DNA from: Coprinopsis marcescibilis
Lineage: Eukaryota; Basidiomycota; Agaricomycetes; Agaricales; Psathyrellaceae
DNA length: 64,000 nucleotides
NCBI GenBank assembly: GCA_004369085.1
Contig: ML210200.1
Location: 104,990-168,989 of the forward strand
Reading direction: 5' to 3'
Position numbers and translations under genes: made by a program. Shown in pieces: positions 35,831 through 47,871 of the stretch. The first letter of the stretch is position 1. Every line of letters begins with the position of its first letter. Below the pieces are notes generated by a model, which was not told the origin of the DNA, searched no databases, and saw nothing but the letters and a program-made list of their open reading frames with translations.

Positions 35831-38800
35831 TTAGGCCGACGTCCCTCCAATCCTCGCGCCCCTTCGACGCTGACCATTGCCCTCATCATCATCGTTCCTC
35901 TCGTTATACAACGCAGAGGTCGACCTCTGCGCAGTCCTTTCCACCACAGACGTGCCATCCCGGAACTTGGCCTTGAAGAGCACATTCGCATTCGTGAAGA
36001 GACCCTCCTTCAACGAAACCACAATGAACTGCGATCCCTTGAACCTAGTTCTGAACAATTGGCCAATGTGTTGGGTATGGGAAAGGTCCAGGGCAGCGTC
36101 GATCTCGTCCAGGATGTACATTGGCGCAGGTTTGAACTGCAGCAAGGCCATGATTAGAGATAGAGCAATCAACGACCTAGAACGCAGTGATTAATGAATC
36201 GATTTCGTTGCATGTTTCCACTGCCAGCGTACCGTTGGCCACCACTGAGCTCTGTCAAGCTCTGTTTCCAAACACTGCCCAGCCTGACCTTGACCTCAAG
36301 ACCATCCATGAGGTCTTGACCCTCGGGTGGTTGAAGCTTGGCAAAATTTCCAGGCAATAGCTCCGCAAAGATGTCACCAAAGTCACTGAAACGACGCGTC
36401 AGTTTACGAGCCAAGTGCTAATCCGAAGGTTGCGTACCCGGTAACTTGATCCCAGGTCTTCTGCAACGCGGCGCGTTTATACCGGTCAAGCTCGTCGATC
36501 GTCTTTTCAATCTTGCTCTTGTCTTGGTTGACCATCTTCAACATGTTGATGAGCTCCTTTTCACGATTTTCGGTTCTATAACGGTTCGTCAGAGCAGTCA
36601 AAGGAGCATTCATTACCAACACATACCCCTCAAGCGTATGTATGACCTTGTGATTGATCTTCTTCTTCATGCCATTCTGGCTATCCTGCAGCTCCTTCCT
36701 GCGCTCAATCAAACGACCCGAGTCCTCTGACGAAATATCATATCGGCTGCCTTTCTGGCCAAACAAACTGCGAACGCGGTTAAAACGTGATATTCCCAAA
36801 CAATGAGAAACGTACTGTTTATCTTGCTGAATCCACTCATTTTGTTTTTCGAGGGTCTCGATATGGTTCAGTGAAGTCTTCTTGTCTGCGTCCAGTCTTT
36901 CGAGATCATGTGCAAGTTTTGTACTGGCAAGTTCCGCCTCATCCGCAATATGTTTCTTCCCCTTGGTCACTCGCTCCAGTTCTTCAATTTCGTTATCAAA
37001 CTGGCTGAGCGTGGCCATTTCCTCCTGTAGTTTCCCGTTGGCAACTTCGTGCCTGGCCTAAAACAGAAACGGGTCAACACAGGATGATCTTCGGGGGTCG
37101 ACAAGCTATCGCCATGGGCATAAAGCGGTTGAGATACGATACATACCTCTGTATCCTTGATCTGAGATTCGATGTTATTGAGTTCCTGTTGGATGTCTTT
37201 GACTCCATCTTGAGCTTCAGCAACTTCTTTATTTTTAGACTCAAGGTCGTGCTCAGTTTGTTCTATGGGTTCACGGGAGAAGTCGTGAGCAATTCTGTTG
37301 AATGGGGGATGCAGTAGCACGAGGAGAAAAAGGTTCTACTGACCCAGGTCCAGCTTCGCAGCAGACATTTCACGCTGCTTGCTACTAACAGTTCCGGCGT
37401 ATTTTTGAAGGTCAGTCTTCTGCTTCTTCAGGCGGGCCTGTACATTCCTGTGGTCAGACCGCGTATCCTTTCATTCAGACTTAGCAAAAGACTAACCTTG
37501 AGCTCGTCAATCTTCCCATCCTTGTTATTGTGGAACTCGGCCATATCTTTCTCGAGCCTTTTGATATCTTCTGCAGCCACTTTCTGCTTCTCTTTCGCTG
37601 CGGTAACAGCCTCTTGCAGATTTTCAATGGCTTTCTTGGCATCTTCCACTTGCGTAGCGATCTACAGATGGTTCCGTGAGCATTCCGCAAACGCCGGTAA
37701 GGCGATAAACGAGCGATAGCCGACTTACCAACGACGCATTGCTTCCCTGGATCTGTTCCTCCAACAACTTGAGTGAATGTTGCTTCAAATCAATTTCGCT
37801 CGTCAATCTTTTCCACGCATCACGGTGCCCCTTCGACATTTGCTCCTCCTGTTCCAAAGCACCCAACCGCTTACGTGCCTCGTTAAACTGCCCATCCAGC
37901 TTGAGGAGCTCCTGCACCTCGATAAGCACGCCGCTCCCTTGTGGAGCTGAACCACCACTCATGGTACCGGACGGGTCATAGACATCGCCTTGCAGGGTGA
38001 CAGATTTGACTTGGATACGCGGGTCATAGGTGACACGGCTGGCAGTCTCGGCGTCGTCGCAGATGAGCGTGTCGCCAAAAACAAACTCTATCGCACGGGC
38101 GACGTCTTGCTCGTACCCCACAAGAGATAACGCGGTTCGCACTTTGCCTGGGGCAAGCTTCTGGGCAATTTCGAGTTTCTTTCAAGGAGAGTGAGATCGC
38201 AAGGTGTTGAAATAGGAATTAGCGGTACCTTTTGATCCAGGGTTCGTGCAGTGATCTTATTCAGAGGCAGGAGGGTGACGCGTTTCTTGAGCCTGCCGTT
38301 GTTGATGAGGTCCTTGCCGATCTTTTCGTCCTGGACGACAACGTTGTAGAGTTTGTTTCCCGCAGCCACTTCGAGGGCAGTTGTCTTGTCGTAGTGCTCG
38401 GTGGGCAGGGTCATCAACCGCGCAGCAAGACCTTTAACAGCATTCCGATTGAATCCTTGGTAGGGGTCCGAGTACTCAAAGTTGAGACGGCCCATTCCTT
38501 GTTTCTTCCTTTCGCGATGCTATATACTCATTAGTCCCGAACTAGCTGGCCCAAGTCAAGACATACCTCTCCAAGATTACGGACGTCCGTCCGAGCCTCT
38601 CTCATCCGTTGGTCGAATTGGTTCTCCTTTTCTTCACTCCAACTAAGCTTGGTGAGTCGGGTCTGGAACTCATTCAGCTCTGCAGTCATGTTCTTGAGCT
38701 TGCGCTGGCTGTCGGCAGCCTCTCGCTCGAAGGTCTTCATTTTGTCCTGATGCGACTTGAGCTCCTGCTGCGCCATGCCAAGCTTCATTTTGTTCTGTTC

Positions 38801-40267
38801 TTCTTCAGATTTTGATTGCGCGAGACGAGCTCGAGCATCGGCAATTTGGCCCATGTATCCACCACCACCGGCGTTGTTGCTGTTCGCACCGCCGGAGAGA
38901 CCAGTGAGGAGGGTCTGGAGAAGTTCTTCATCGGATTTGATCTTGCTCTCCATCTCTACGTTCTTGTCACGAATCTTTTGGTACGCGCTTTGAAGCTTTT
39001 CGGTAGCTGTACGCTTCGAGTTGAGGGTATGTTCGAGCTTTGAAGGCCATCAGTACTGCACAAGCCGATGGATGATATAGCGACACACCTCTTTGATCTC
39101 CACCGCCAAAGCCTTGGTCTTTTCGTCCTCCTGCTTGACGTCCGACAATTTGAGCTCTGCCTGGGTCTGCAGCTTGGCGATAGCCTTTTCGAGCTTGTCT
39201 ACCTGCTGCTGGAGCTCTTTCAGTTTCCCTCCCTTCTTGATTTCAGCGTCCCTCTTCTCCTTTAGCTCCGCTGCTGCTGCTTCAGCGGCCTTGGCTTCAT
39301 TCAACGCGTTCTTCCTGCTAGCCTTCGTTTGCTCCAACTCATTCTTCTTGACTTTGATCTCTTTCTCCTTCTTCTCCGCCTTCTTGGTATGCTCGACCCA
39401 CTCCCACGCCTTGAGCTTGCGCGCGATATGCTCGAGCTCCTGAACAGCCTTGGTGTATTCCATGAACTTGCGCTTCTCTGCCCGCAGCTTCTCGAGCTTG
39501 GGTCGAATCTCGTTTTCAAGGTCGTTGGTGATATCGGCGACCTTTTTCTCCTTCTTCTTGATGGTTTTGAGGGCCTTGTCTTTGCGGTCTTCGAACATGC
39601 GAGTGCCAGCTGCTTCTTCCACCATGCCGAGGATTTCCTGGGGTCGCATGTTGAGAACCTTGGTGATTCGACCTTGCATGATGACGAAATTGGGATTGTT
39701 GATGTTGAGCTGCACAGATTGGAAGATATTGAGAATCTGTTGCTGTTGCGCTTTGTGACCGTTGAGCAGCCACTTGGTGATGTTGGGCATGGCAATCTGA
39801 TGGAAAGTGGAAAATCTCAGCTGTGACTCCGTTTAGTGTTGGATTAGATGCGTACCTGACGTGTCACTGTAATTTGCTTCATACTAGAGCACCCTTCTGG
39901 ACTCTGGGAGGGGTCCGAGTTGTCAAAAACGATGGTTACGCTGGCCTTTGTGATACCAGCCTGACCCCGCTTGTAGATGAGGTCTTGTTGATTTTGTGCA
40001 CGCATCTACGACCCATTAGCGTACCAACCTCTTCATAGATAGTGATAGCGTACCGCAGACATGTTCGTTATGCCCAAAACGAAGCAAATCGCGTCCAAAA
40101 TGTTGGATTTACCGGAACCATTCAGACCAGTAATCGCGTTGAAAGAGGAGTCCCATCCTGAGATTTGGGTTCTAACCGGGTACGATTTGAAACCTATACA
40201 GTTCAGTACACAGGTACAAATGGCATATCTAAAACGTACCCTCGATAATCAATTCTTCTATCCTCAT
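35831..40267 (-). CDS. SMC2: condensin subunit SMC2
   Basis: A multi-exon gene from [20 protein letters not shown]. The Walker A motif is GLNGSGKSN near residue 32. It is followed by [24 protein letters not shown] in pieces, then [20 protein letters not shown] and [12 protein letters not shown], all diagnostic of SMC2 rather than SMC1/3/4. Two long coiled coils flank a hinge ([26 protein letters not shown], [14 protein letters not shown]). The C-terminal head carries the ABC signature ELSGGQR and Walker [12 protein letters not shown], ending with a basic [10 protein letters not shown] tail. SMC2 pairs with SMC4 in condensin to compact mitotic chromosomes by ATP-driven loop extrusion. All catalytic motifs are present, so the gene looks intact. 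Plus-strand frames inside it are shadows of the coiled-coil codons. Confidence 0.95.
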
Positions 40268-41097
40268 GGTGAAAGTAAAGGACGTTGAGCTGGTTTAGTC
40301 TTGGCGCGACGCGCTCATCAATGGTGCACGTGTGTGATGAAACATGTGCGTTATTGATGGCTCCAGGCTGGCCGCTGCTGACGCGAGTTCGACCCTCGAA
40401 CGAACGTATTCTTCGTTTCGTCGCCACTGTAATCATGGTCAAGCACGGATATATCGGGGATTTCTATGGTGCGGTACTTTGATAATGGATATTTTCTAAC
40501 CATTTGACACAGGACATGTCGATCACACTTCGCAGGTTCACAGGATCCACGGCGCTACATAGCGATGATCCTTATGGCGCCTGAAAATCGAAGAGATCCT
40601 TGGTAATCTTTATCAACCAATTACGAGGGATCTGTTTCATTCAGTGTGTGTAAAGATTCTCCTTGCGTTCTGGATATACTTTAACCGACCCTTGCCATTA
40701 CTGCGTGCAGAAACACGTCTCCAAGAGACCCAGCATCACTTTGCGGTGAATTGGGCGCACAAGAAAGTTGACTTTACCGTGTGGTTGTTTGGCTCATATC
40801 GGGTATTCGCCCAGTGCAAATCCGATACTCTGCCCATTATGCTGCATCTGGGCTTCAAGCGCAGCTACCGCAGACAGAAACCACGGTTGGTATGCATCCA
40901 GTTTCCTGTGTGTATGCAGAAGTCAATGACCAACCTCTGGAGAGCGCCCATAATAAAATCAAGTATAAAAGGATTATGTTGAAACCATAACTCAGTATTC
41001 ACTTCCTCTTAGCTTCTCTTATATTCTCTCAGACTATCTCTCAGACTACCTCTCGCTTAGTTCATCTACTCTCTAACATATCCATCGTTTCCAAAAC
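40268..41097. other. intergenic, bidirectional promoter region
   Basis: Lies between divergently transcribed SMC2 (-) and the first peroxygenase (+), so both promoters should be here. A 112-codon plus frame (40644-40982) overlaps the TATA region and has no domain. A CT-rich tract (41011-41073) precedes the peroxygenase start. Confidence 0.5.
40964..40970 (+). promoter_or_regulatory. TATA box of first peroxygenase gene
   Basis: TATAAAA (followed by GG) 134 bp before the ATG at 41098, and followed by a pyrimidine-rich leader typical of well-expressed fungal genes. Confidence 0.6.
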
Positions 41098-42474
41098 ATG
41101 GTCTTTCTGCCCTTGCAAGTCCTGGTCCAGTCCGCTGTGATTGCGGTCGCCCTGTTTTCGCATTTCGCGGTCGCGTTCCCGCAGCACGCATCTCTTGCCG
41201 GCCTCTCTGAACGCGACTTCCACTTCGCCATGACAAAGTTGAAGGCCGTCGTTCCAGCATCACCCCCTGGCCCGCTTAGGTTCGATGGCTCGAAGCTTGT
41301 CTTTGATAAGAAGCACCCTTGGGAGGCTCCCAGACGGGGAGATCTCAGAGGTGCTTGCCCCGGTCTCAACACCCTGGCATCGCACGGAGTAAGTGATTCT
41401 TCCACCCTGATGTCCAGGAGAAGCGAACCTGACGAATCCTTAACGTCAGTATCTACCTCGAAACGGTGTGGCCACGCCATCTCAAATTATCACTGCCGTC
41501 CAAGAAGGTGTGATCCCCTTTCCAATCGTACTAAAGCTTTGCGACTAAGCGTTTTGTAGCGTTCAACATGGAGAATAAGCTCGCTCGATTCACAACCTAC
41601 TTTGCCATGATTCTGGACGGAAACCTAGTTACCGACCTAATTAGCATCGGTGGAAAGACTCCTCTGACTGGAGTAGATCCGCCGCTCCCTGCTATTGTAG
41701 GTGGCATGACCAACCATGGTACATTTGAAGGCGACGCCAGCGTCACTCGAGGTACGAGCTTTTGTTACACAACGCATACCTTAGAAGTTAGAACTCACCT
41801 GGCCCTCGTGTTAGCCGACTCGTTCTTTGGAGATAACCATAGCTTTAACCAAACACTGTTTGATCAGGTGCGAAACGATCCTTATAACGAAGCTTGCCAT
41901 TCATCTAATCCCTGTTGGTTGTTAGTTCAAAGATTTTAGCGAAGAATATGGCAATGGTTTCTACAACATGACGGTCGCAGGCGAACTCCGTTTCCACCGA
42001 ATCCAACAATCCATTGCCCAAAATCCCCAATTCAACCTAGCAGGTCTGAGGCACCTCACCGCCTATGCCGAAGTCACTTTCCCAGCCAACTTCTTCGTCG
42101 ACGGTCGCAAGCAAGGCAGCGAGATAGGGCAACTGGATATGAAGACCGCCGAAAGCTTTTTCAAGGACATGCGTTTCCCAAAAGGGTTTCACCGCGCTGC
42201 CAAGCCATTTGAGGTGGATGGAATCGACGTCGTCTTTTCTGCTCATCCTGTCTTGCCTGGAAAAAACAATGGCGAGGAGGTTGATACATTCACCGTCGAC
42301 GAAAGCCTTGGAAGTCTCCTCGACCGCTGCAAGCTATACACCGAGTATGTGAACACGACTGTGCGCTCGCTGTACCCCAACCCGACCGGTGTTCTTCGAC
42401 GGAACTTGGAGCTTAATCTTCAGTTCCTCTTCGACGCACTGTCTGACTTTGAATGTACTCAAGTCTTCCTGTGA
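41098..42474 (+). CDS. unspecific peroxygenase, long type (copy 1)
   Basis: Five exons (41098-41388, 41450-41507, 41560-41751, 41815-41867, 41926-42474), 380 residues. It has a signal peptide ending near SHFAVAFP and a propeptide-like stretch. The heme-thiolate motif is RGACPGLNTLASHGYLPRNG, where Cys is the axial ligand. Next come the EGD motif (HGTFEGDASVTR) and the Arg/Glu pair on the distal side (GLRHLTAYAEVTFPANFFVDG). Two late cysteines (RCKLYTEYV, FECTQVFL) match the C-terminal disulfide of long peroxygenases such as that of Agrocybe aegerita. These secreted enzymes use hydrogen peroxide to oxygenate alkanes, aromatics and fatty acids. Oddity: the usual PCP at the heme Cys is ACP here. 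It is a tandem paralogue of the next gene. Confidence 0.93.
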
Positions 42475-43420
42475 ATCAATTATCTGGAGTCGTTCGTCCT
42501 ATGAGTCTTGTCTTTTTTTGGCCCTCCAATTTCATTATTTATTCAAGGGTTTCTCGTTGGTAACTGCTAGCAACTCTTGGGCACATACTATTTCAGCACC
42601 TGTAATGTAATTTGCAATATTAACAAGACCATTGAAGCTTTGTCAATTCGTGACGTACGTCGACTTCAAACATAGTATGCATCTACATCACGTCATGTCC
42701 CAGCGTTTCTTGCAGATTCTGCAAACAGCTTATGCCACCTTGAACGGTCGTTTTTAAGCAGATGTTGTAGATCTCCGGCTGTCAAAATACTACTGGGTAC
42801 GGACTTAGAGGACGTACATTTGCCGGATCCCTTCTCAGAATTTATATCGCCTTAGGATGTTTCAACTTTGATCTGAGGAGCCTTACCTTGGCGCGGTTAA
42901 AATTTAGCCGTGGCACAGGGATTTGGGAAGAAGACTGCACAATGAGCAGCCAATAGCGATCTCCGGTCTAAAGCTCCATGTCGTACTTTCACAGCCCCAA
43001 TAAAGATGTTGATCGACCCGCTGGTTGCCACGGTTAGAAAATAACCGCTTAAGCAAGGTGTAGGGGATGAGAGACCGTTAACACCTAGGCTAAATCTTAG
43101 AGTCACACCCAATGGCTTAGCCATAAATCACACGCTGGGTCTAATCCGGTTGCATACCGCTCCTATATTTGGGGTCATCTAATTGTAAATCGCAGCTTAT
43201 CGCAGTCAAAGTTGACGGCTCAAGCCACACATACATCCGAGTCATACGTAACGTTCTCAAAGACCCAGTGCAGATTAGAGAGCCAGCGCCATAGAGAAGT
43301 GGCATATAAAAGGGCTGTCGCAAAGCCTTGAAAGAGCATCCAATTATCCTCTAACACCTTCTCCACTATTTGCCTTCCACCGACTTTCTTCAACAAGACT
43401 ATAGCGATACGTGTCGAGAC
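42475..43420. other. intergenic between tandem peroxygenases
   Basis: About 950 bp with no gene. The promoter of the second peroxygenase is at its right end. I saw no transposon remnant that would explain the duplication. Confidence 0.5.
43305..43311 (+). promoter_or_regulatory. TATA box of second peroxygenase gene
   Basis: TATAAAA followed by GGG, 116 bp before the ATG at 43421; position and context resemble the TATA box of the first copy. Confidence 0.6.
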
Positions 43421-44797
43421 ATGAATCTCTTAACTCTGGTCCAGGCTGCTGTGGTTTCAGTCACACTTTTTTCGCAAGAGTCGCTTGCATTCCCCCAGCA
43501 TGTCCCTCTCGCTGGACTGGCAGAACACGAAGTCCAATCCATGACGCCAATGCTGAAGGCGGTCATCCCACCGTCACCCCCAGGCCCACTCAAATTTGAT
43601 GGTCTAAAGCTTGTTGACGATTCTAAGCACCCTTGGATGCCTCTCAAGCGAGGAGATCTCAGAGGACCTTGCCCGGGTCTCAACACTCTTGCGTCGCACG
43701 GGGTGAGTCATTTGGTCATTGGTGTAAGAAACTCCGAGACTGTAAGGCTAACTCCACAACCGTTTTTAGTATCTACCTCGGAATGGCGTAGCTACACCCT
43801 CACAGATTATTACTGCCGTTCAAGAAGGTGAGCGCCAACTACTGATCGGGAAAGAGTAGGTTAACTCAGCAACTTGATAGGATTCAACATGGAAAACAAG
43901 CTCGCTCAGTTGACGACGTATTTTGCCATGATCGGTGATGGTAATTTGATCACCGACTTGGTGAGCATCGGCGCCAAAACACCTCTTACTGGAATGGACC
44001 CACCTCCTCCTGCTATTGTTGGTGGTATGCATAACCATGGTACCTTTGAAGGCGATGCGAGTCTTATTCGAGGTGTGTTCCACATTCTATGCCATCTGTA
44101 TATTCATACTCACCCAAAACCCTCCTACTAGGCGATGCTTTCTTTGGAGATAACCACAGCTTCAACCAAACACTTTTCGACCAGGTAGGTAACACCGCTT
44201 ACGCCTCAGAAATGGAATACTCAATCAACGCAACAATCTGGTCACTAGTTCAAAGAGTTCAGTCAGAAATACGGCAACGGATTTTATAACCTGACCGTTG
44301 CTGCTGAACTCCGTTTCCATCGCATTCAGCAAGGAGTCGCCACCAATCCTCAATTCAGCTTCTTCGGTCTGAGGCACCTCACCGCCTACGCTGAAGCCAC
44401 TTTTCCAGCCAGCCTTTTTGTTGACGGTCGCAAGCAAGGCAGAGACGTAGGGCAATTGGACATGAAGTCAGCGGAAAGCTTCTTCAAGGACATGCGCTTC
44501 CCGAAAGGGTTCCATCGTTCTTCTAGCCCGGTTGTCATTGCTGGACTCGGGGACCTCTTTGCTGCCCATCCCTTTATGCCTGGCAAAAACAACGGGACTC
44601 ATGTTGACTCATTCGTCGTCGATGATAGCCTTGGGAGTCTCTTGGATGTATGCTCCATTTATACTGGTTTTGTGAGCAGTACTGTTCGCACCTTGTACCC
44701 CAACCCAACTGGTGTTCTTCGAAGAAACCTGGAGCTTAACCTTCAGTTCCTCTTTGAGGGTCTGTCGAATTTTGGGTGCAACCAGATTTTCCTCTGA
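43421..44797 (+). CDS. unspecific peroxygenase, long type (copy 2)
   Basis: Five exons (43421-43702, 43770-43827, 43881-44072, 44132-44184, 44249-44797), 377 residues. Exons 2-5 have exactly the lengths of copy 1 (58, 192, 53 and 549 nt), so the pair arose by tandem duplication with preserved introns. A signal peptide (LVQAAVVSVTLFSQESLA) precedes the canonical heme site RGPCPGLNTLASHGYLPRNG, the EGD motif (HGTFEGDASLIR), the distal Arg/Glu (GLRHLTAYAEATFPASLFVDG) and the final cysteine (FGCNQIFL). It keeps the full PCP motif that copy 1 has changed. Role: extracellular peroxide-dependent oxygenation; natural substrate unknown. An upstream in-frame ATG at 43370 would bury the signal peptide, so 43421 is used. 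Confidence 0.94.
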
Positions 44798-45210
44798 GTC
44801 GGCCAACCTTTGGTACCACGTATTTATTCTAGAATTGCTACCCGCCATCCAACTTCTGCAGTCCCATAACTTCCGGTCTGTTGAGCTTTCTTATTAGTAG
44901 TAGCCACCCCACGCTCCTAGAGGTACATTCTATTGCCATGCACCTATAATATGCTCCCTTTAATGTCAGTGTGCAGGGCTCCAGGTTCAAACCTGCGTCT
45001 TGATCAAGAGTGCTTGCCAATCGGTATGTCCGCGCCAAGCTATTAAATTCACAAATCATATTGATTCTAAGAAGCTAAGTAACAGAGGTAAATGGAAAGA
45101 GCGGCTCTAATTTATGAAGAACAAAGAGGTACGGAGATAGCGAACTGTTTACACACGTCACAAAAATGAAGCTGCAGGGATCAAGGGAAGGGTTATCACG
45201 GTCATCTTTT
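44798..45210. other. intergenic between convergent genes
   Basis: About 410 bp between the ends of the second peroxygenase and the Cys-rich protein. It holds no gene; a B-box-like GGTTCAAACC at 44984 has no tRNA fold around it. Confidence 0.5.
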
Positions 45211-46450
45211 TTAAAGGAGCATCGCCGCGAGGAAATATACTATGCCAAGCCAAAAGAGCACATCACCGAAGTTGCCCATTCTTCGGTGCGAGAAAGCTGA
45301 GTTCATGACTATTGACTGCCTCTGAGGGTCAAAAATCGGAATGGAAAATGAGTCGAACTGAACGAAGCTGTCGTTAATAGGCAGTTCTGGCTTGCGGCTG
45401 GGGCCTTTATAGAACAGAGTAATCGAGTGGTTCTCTCTGTGCTCGAACCCGGGAGGGACGACCAACATCGGAGGGAACTGTACCGCAAAACACGCGGAGT
45501 CTGTACTATTCTCAGGAAGATAGGTGTCGACATTGGACCTGGTGTCAAACCCGTCTATCATGACACCAAATCTACCCCCTCGCGGCGACATCAATGTATG
45601 CACGATCACACTTGGGCCTGCGTCACGCACGTCGTATAAGTGTTTCAGCATGTTCGAGGCGAGAGTCTTACTCACCAGTATAATTGAATGAAATGGTGGC
45701 ATTGATTTCGTTGGTGATATGAAGGGACGGATTGGTGGTACAGCCCAAGTTTTCTTCAGAAACGCTCCATGCTTGGGGAGGTGAGTATGTGATCGCGACG
45801 TCCGAGCCAGGGACGGCCGAAGCTGGTGGAGTGCCTATCGTCGTTGCAGAAGGAACTGCGAGGGCAGTGATTCCGACTGCGTCAATGCAGTAAACGTTGC
45901 GATTGATGGCATCTGTGTGACAAATGGTCCCGAGCGCTTAAGAGATCGCGATCAGCAAGGAAATCGATAACGTTTTTCAATTTCACACATACGACAGCAT
46001 GTCGAGCTTGCTTCATCCGTGATACTGCAAGCAACTACGCCTCGTGGTTAAATTCTGCCATGAATTAAAAAACGTGTTACCACTCACATAAATCTGGGTC
46101 AGAGCACCTGGAGTGACTGTAGCCGTTGACATAGTCTGTGCCTGGCTTGGAGCAGAGGGGTACACCAGAGCTAAAATTGCATGTCCAGCTAGATGAGACT
46201 TAGTGAGCAGCGAACTGATGGCTTTGTTCTCGCGAGACTAACCCTGAGGGGCAACAAGTCTCCGTGAATATTCCTCCGCAATTTATGGTATCTGGACCAC
46301 AATCTTGCTTGGGTGAGTGGTGAGGAACGAGACAGAGCGCTAAGCTGGAGAAAGTCAGCTTACTCTAGGTATAAGGATGGCTGAAGTCTTCCCGACTGCA
46401 AATGATATGAGAAGCCAGTAAATGAGCGTTGCCTTAATTATCGAAGACAT
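45211..46450 (-). CDS. Cys-rich secreted or membrane-anchored protein
   Basis: The start at 46450 gives a signal peptide (MSSIIKATLIYWLLISFAVG). After an intron (donor at 46363) the ectodomain has two similar cysteine modules: DCGPDTINCGGIFTETCCPSG-W-TC and SSTCCPLGTIC, each with a CCPxG core. A beta-rich segment follows (SVSEENLGCTTNPSLHITNE; HTLMSPRGGRFGVMIDGFD; DSACFAVQFPPMLVVPPGF) with several Asn-glycosylation sites. It ends in a hydrophobic helix (FGDVLFWLGIVYFLAAMLL) that could be a membrane anchor or a GPI signal. Exons 1, 2 and the last two are clear; the donor of exon 3 (AG|GTGCTC) was chosen because it alone keeps the frame. Proteins of this layout are frequent in Agaricomycetes and uncharacterised. 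Cell-surface location is inferred. Confidence 0.7.
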
Positions 46451-46828
46451 TAGAGGGATAGACATGAAGATTGGGGGCGAGTAGAAGTCGAACTTAATCT
46501 TCCTTATAAGCCGCGCGAGCACTGGATCTGAATCAAATCTTAGAGGAGCCAAAAGCCGATAGATGGGTTTCGTTTGGAACTTAGCGCCCAGGTTCAGAAT
46601 TACAGGCATTGACCAATATCCCAAATTTAATTCAAGTGTTCGACAAGTTCCGCCAGAGTGCTGTACATTCATCGAGATGTAGTTATCGGTTGACATGCCC
46701 GAGTGGGTGGGAGAAACATACAACGATATTCTACATTGGCAAAAATGGTTACTGGTATATCCAGTGCAACTGTACAGCTATCGATGCATCTCCTGGAACA
46801 TCACAGGATTCATTTAAACACCTCTTTA
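46451..46828. other. intergenic
   Basis: Short stretch between the start of the Cys-rich gene and the 3' end of gene C. Nothing recognised. Confidence 0.45.
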
Positions 46829-47526
46829 CTACGTGCTCTTGGATTCTGTAGCGGACAGGAATCAGGATCAGATAAGCCATACGAGATTGAATGTCGACAC
46901 ATACTTCTGACTGTGTCTATTTTCTTGTGGTTGGGATCCGTCTCAATACATACTTTGCAAGCTGCGCAAGTATCAGAATCCCCTTCTCTGGGAGCCCAAC
47001 ACACAGAAACGGCACCGTAAATGCTACAGCTACAGCTATCCTGGACCAGTATGATCTGCTCTCGGTCCTCGGAATTAAACGGTCCGTCTAGGTAGATTTG
47101 GCCATCAGGGTGATTTGGGGAAAGATAGATGCCAAGAAAGCGCTCTAGCCTTGAGCCAATTAATTCCCTGAAAGTGGCGAGCAATTGCTGTGGTGGAGGT
47201 GGCACGGCCTCTTGTCCAGCATGAAGGCGGCTGAACTCGAAGGCTTGGCCGTTGGCAGTCCATCGATCGGCGATGATGGTGTTGTCTGGGAATTTCTCTG
47301 GGCGAGTGATGTATTCTTCATGCGGAATTTTTGCTGTGGTGACCATCCTTTCTCCACGCTCGAGCTCGAAATGGCGATGTACAAGGCCGAACGCATAGAC
47401 GCCTGCATAGGCCTCTTGGGAAAAGAGCCTAATTAAATCGGGGAAGAGCCTGGCTCGGTCGTCGTTGGTAAACCCTCCGTCCGCGTCTTCCAACGACGGA
47501 AGATTGTTGTAGTCCGTGTAATCCAT
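46829..47526 (-). CDS. uncharacterised protein (gene C), paralogue of gene D
   Basis: Starts MDYTDYNNLPSLEDADGGF. A well-conserved block (YAGVYAFGLVHRHFELERGERMV) is followed by DRWTANGQAFEFSRL and a Pro run (PPPPQQLL), then a C-terminal CxxC (CAACKVC). About 230 residues. All these blocks are shared with gene D at 54209. There is no signal peptide or membrane helix, so a soluble cytosolic protein is likely. The end is drawn after a small intron (donor GTATGT, acceptor CTACAG) ending KSKST; without it the frame runs on to 46810. I recognise no known domain. It sits next to DUF4436 gene A, as D sits next to B. Confidence 0.7.
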
Positions 47527-47871
47527 ATAGCTGGGATTGACGAGGAGAGGCGAAAGCTAAGCCGTTCAAACTCGATGGTGCGGTGACGATTTAAAGACCG
47601 TTTACTCCGACAGCGTTCCGAGAATCCCAAAAGAACGCCATGTGTTCCCAGCGGGAAGACGCTGACTGAAGGTATAGACGCTAAAGAAGACCGGAGCTTA
47701 AGCTATTTTGACATGCCCCAGCACTGCGAAGTTTCTGTGAGAACACAGCTTCCATAAAACGTTGATTAAGAGGCGAGGCGATGAACAGAAGATATAAGAA
47801 AGCTGAGGCTGGAGTATTAGTGATGATTTAAATGAAGTACACCGAACAGTTTTTGTACAAGTAATTCAATG
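47527..47871. other. intergenic
   Basis: 345 bp between gene C and DUF4436 gene A, both on the minus strand; probably the promoter of C. Nothing else seen. Confidence 0.45.

Noticed and set aside
39329..39826. 165-codon Leu-rich plus-strand frame
   Set aside because: Antisense shadow of the SMC2 coiled coil, whose Glu/Lys-rich codons read as leucine-rich on the other strand.
44984..44993. tRNA-like GGTTCAAACC
   Set aside because: Flanking bases do not pair into acceptor, D or anticodon stems.
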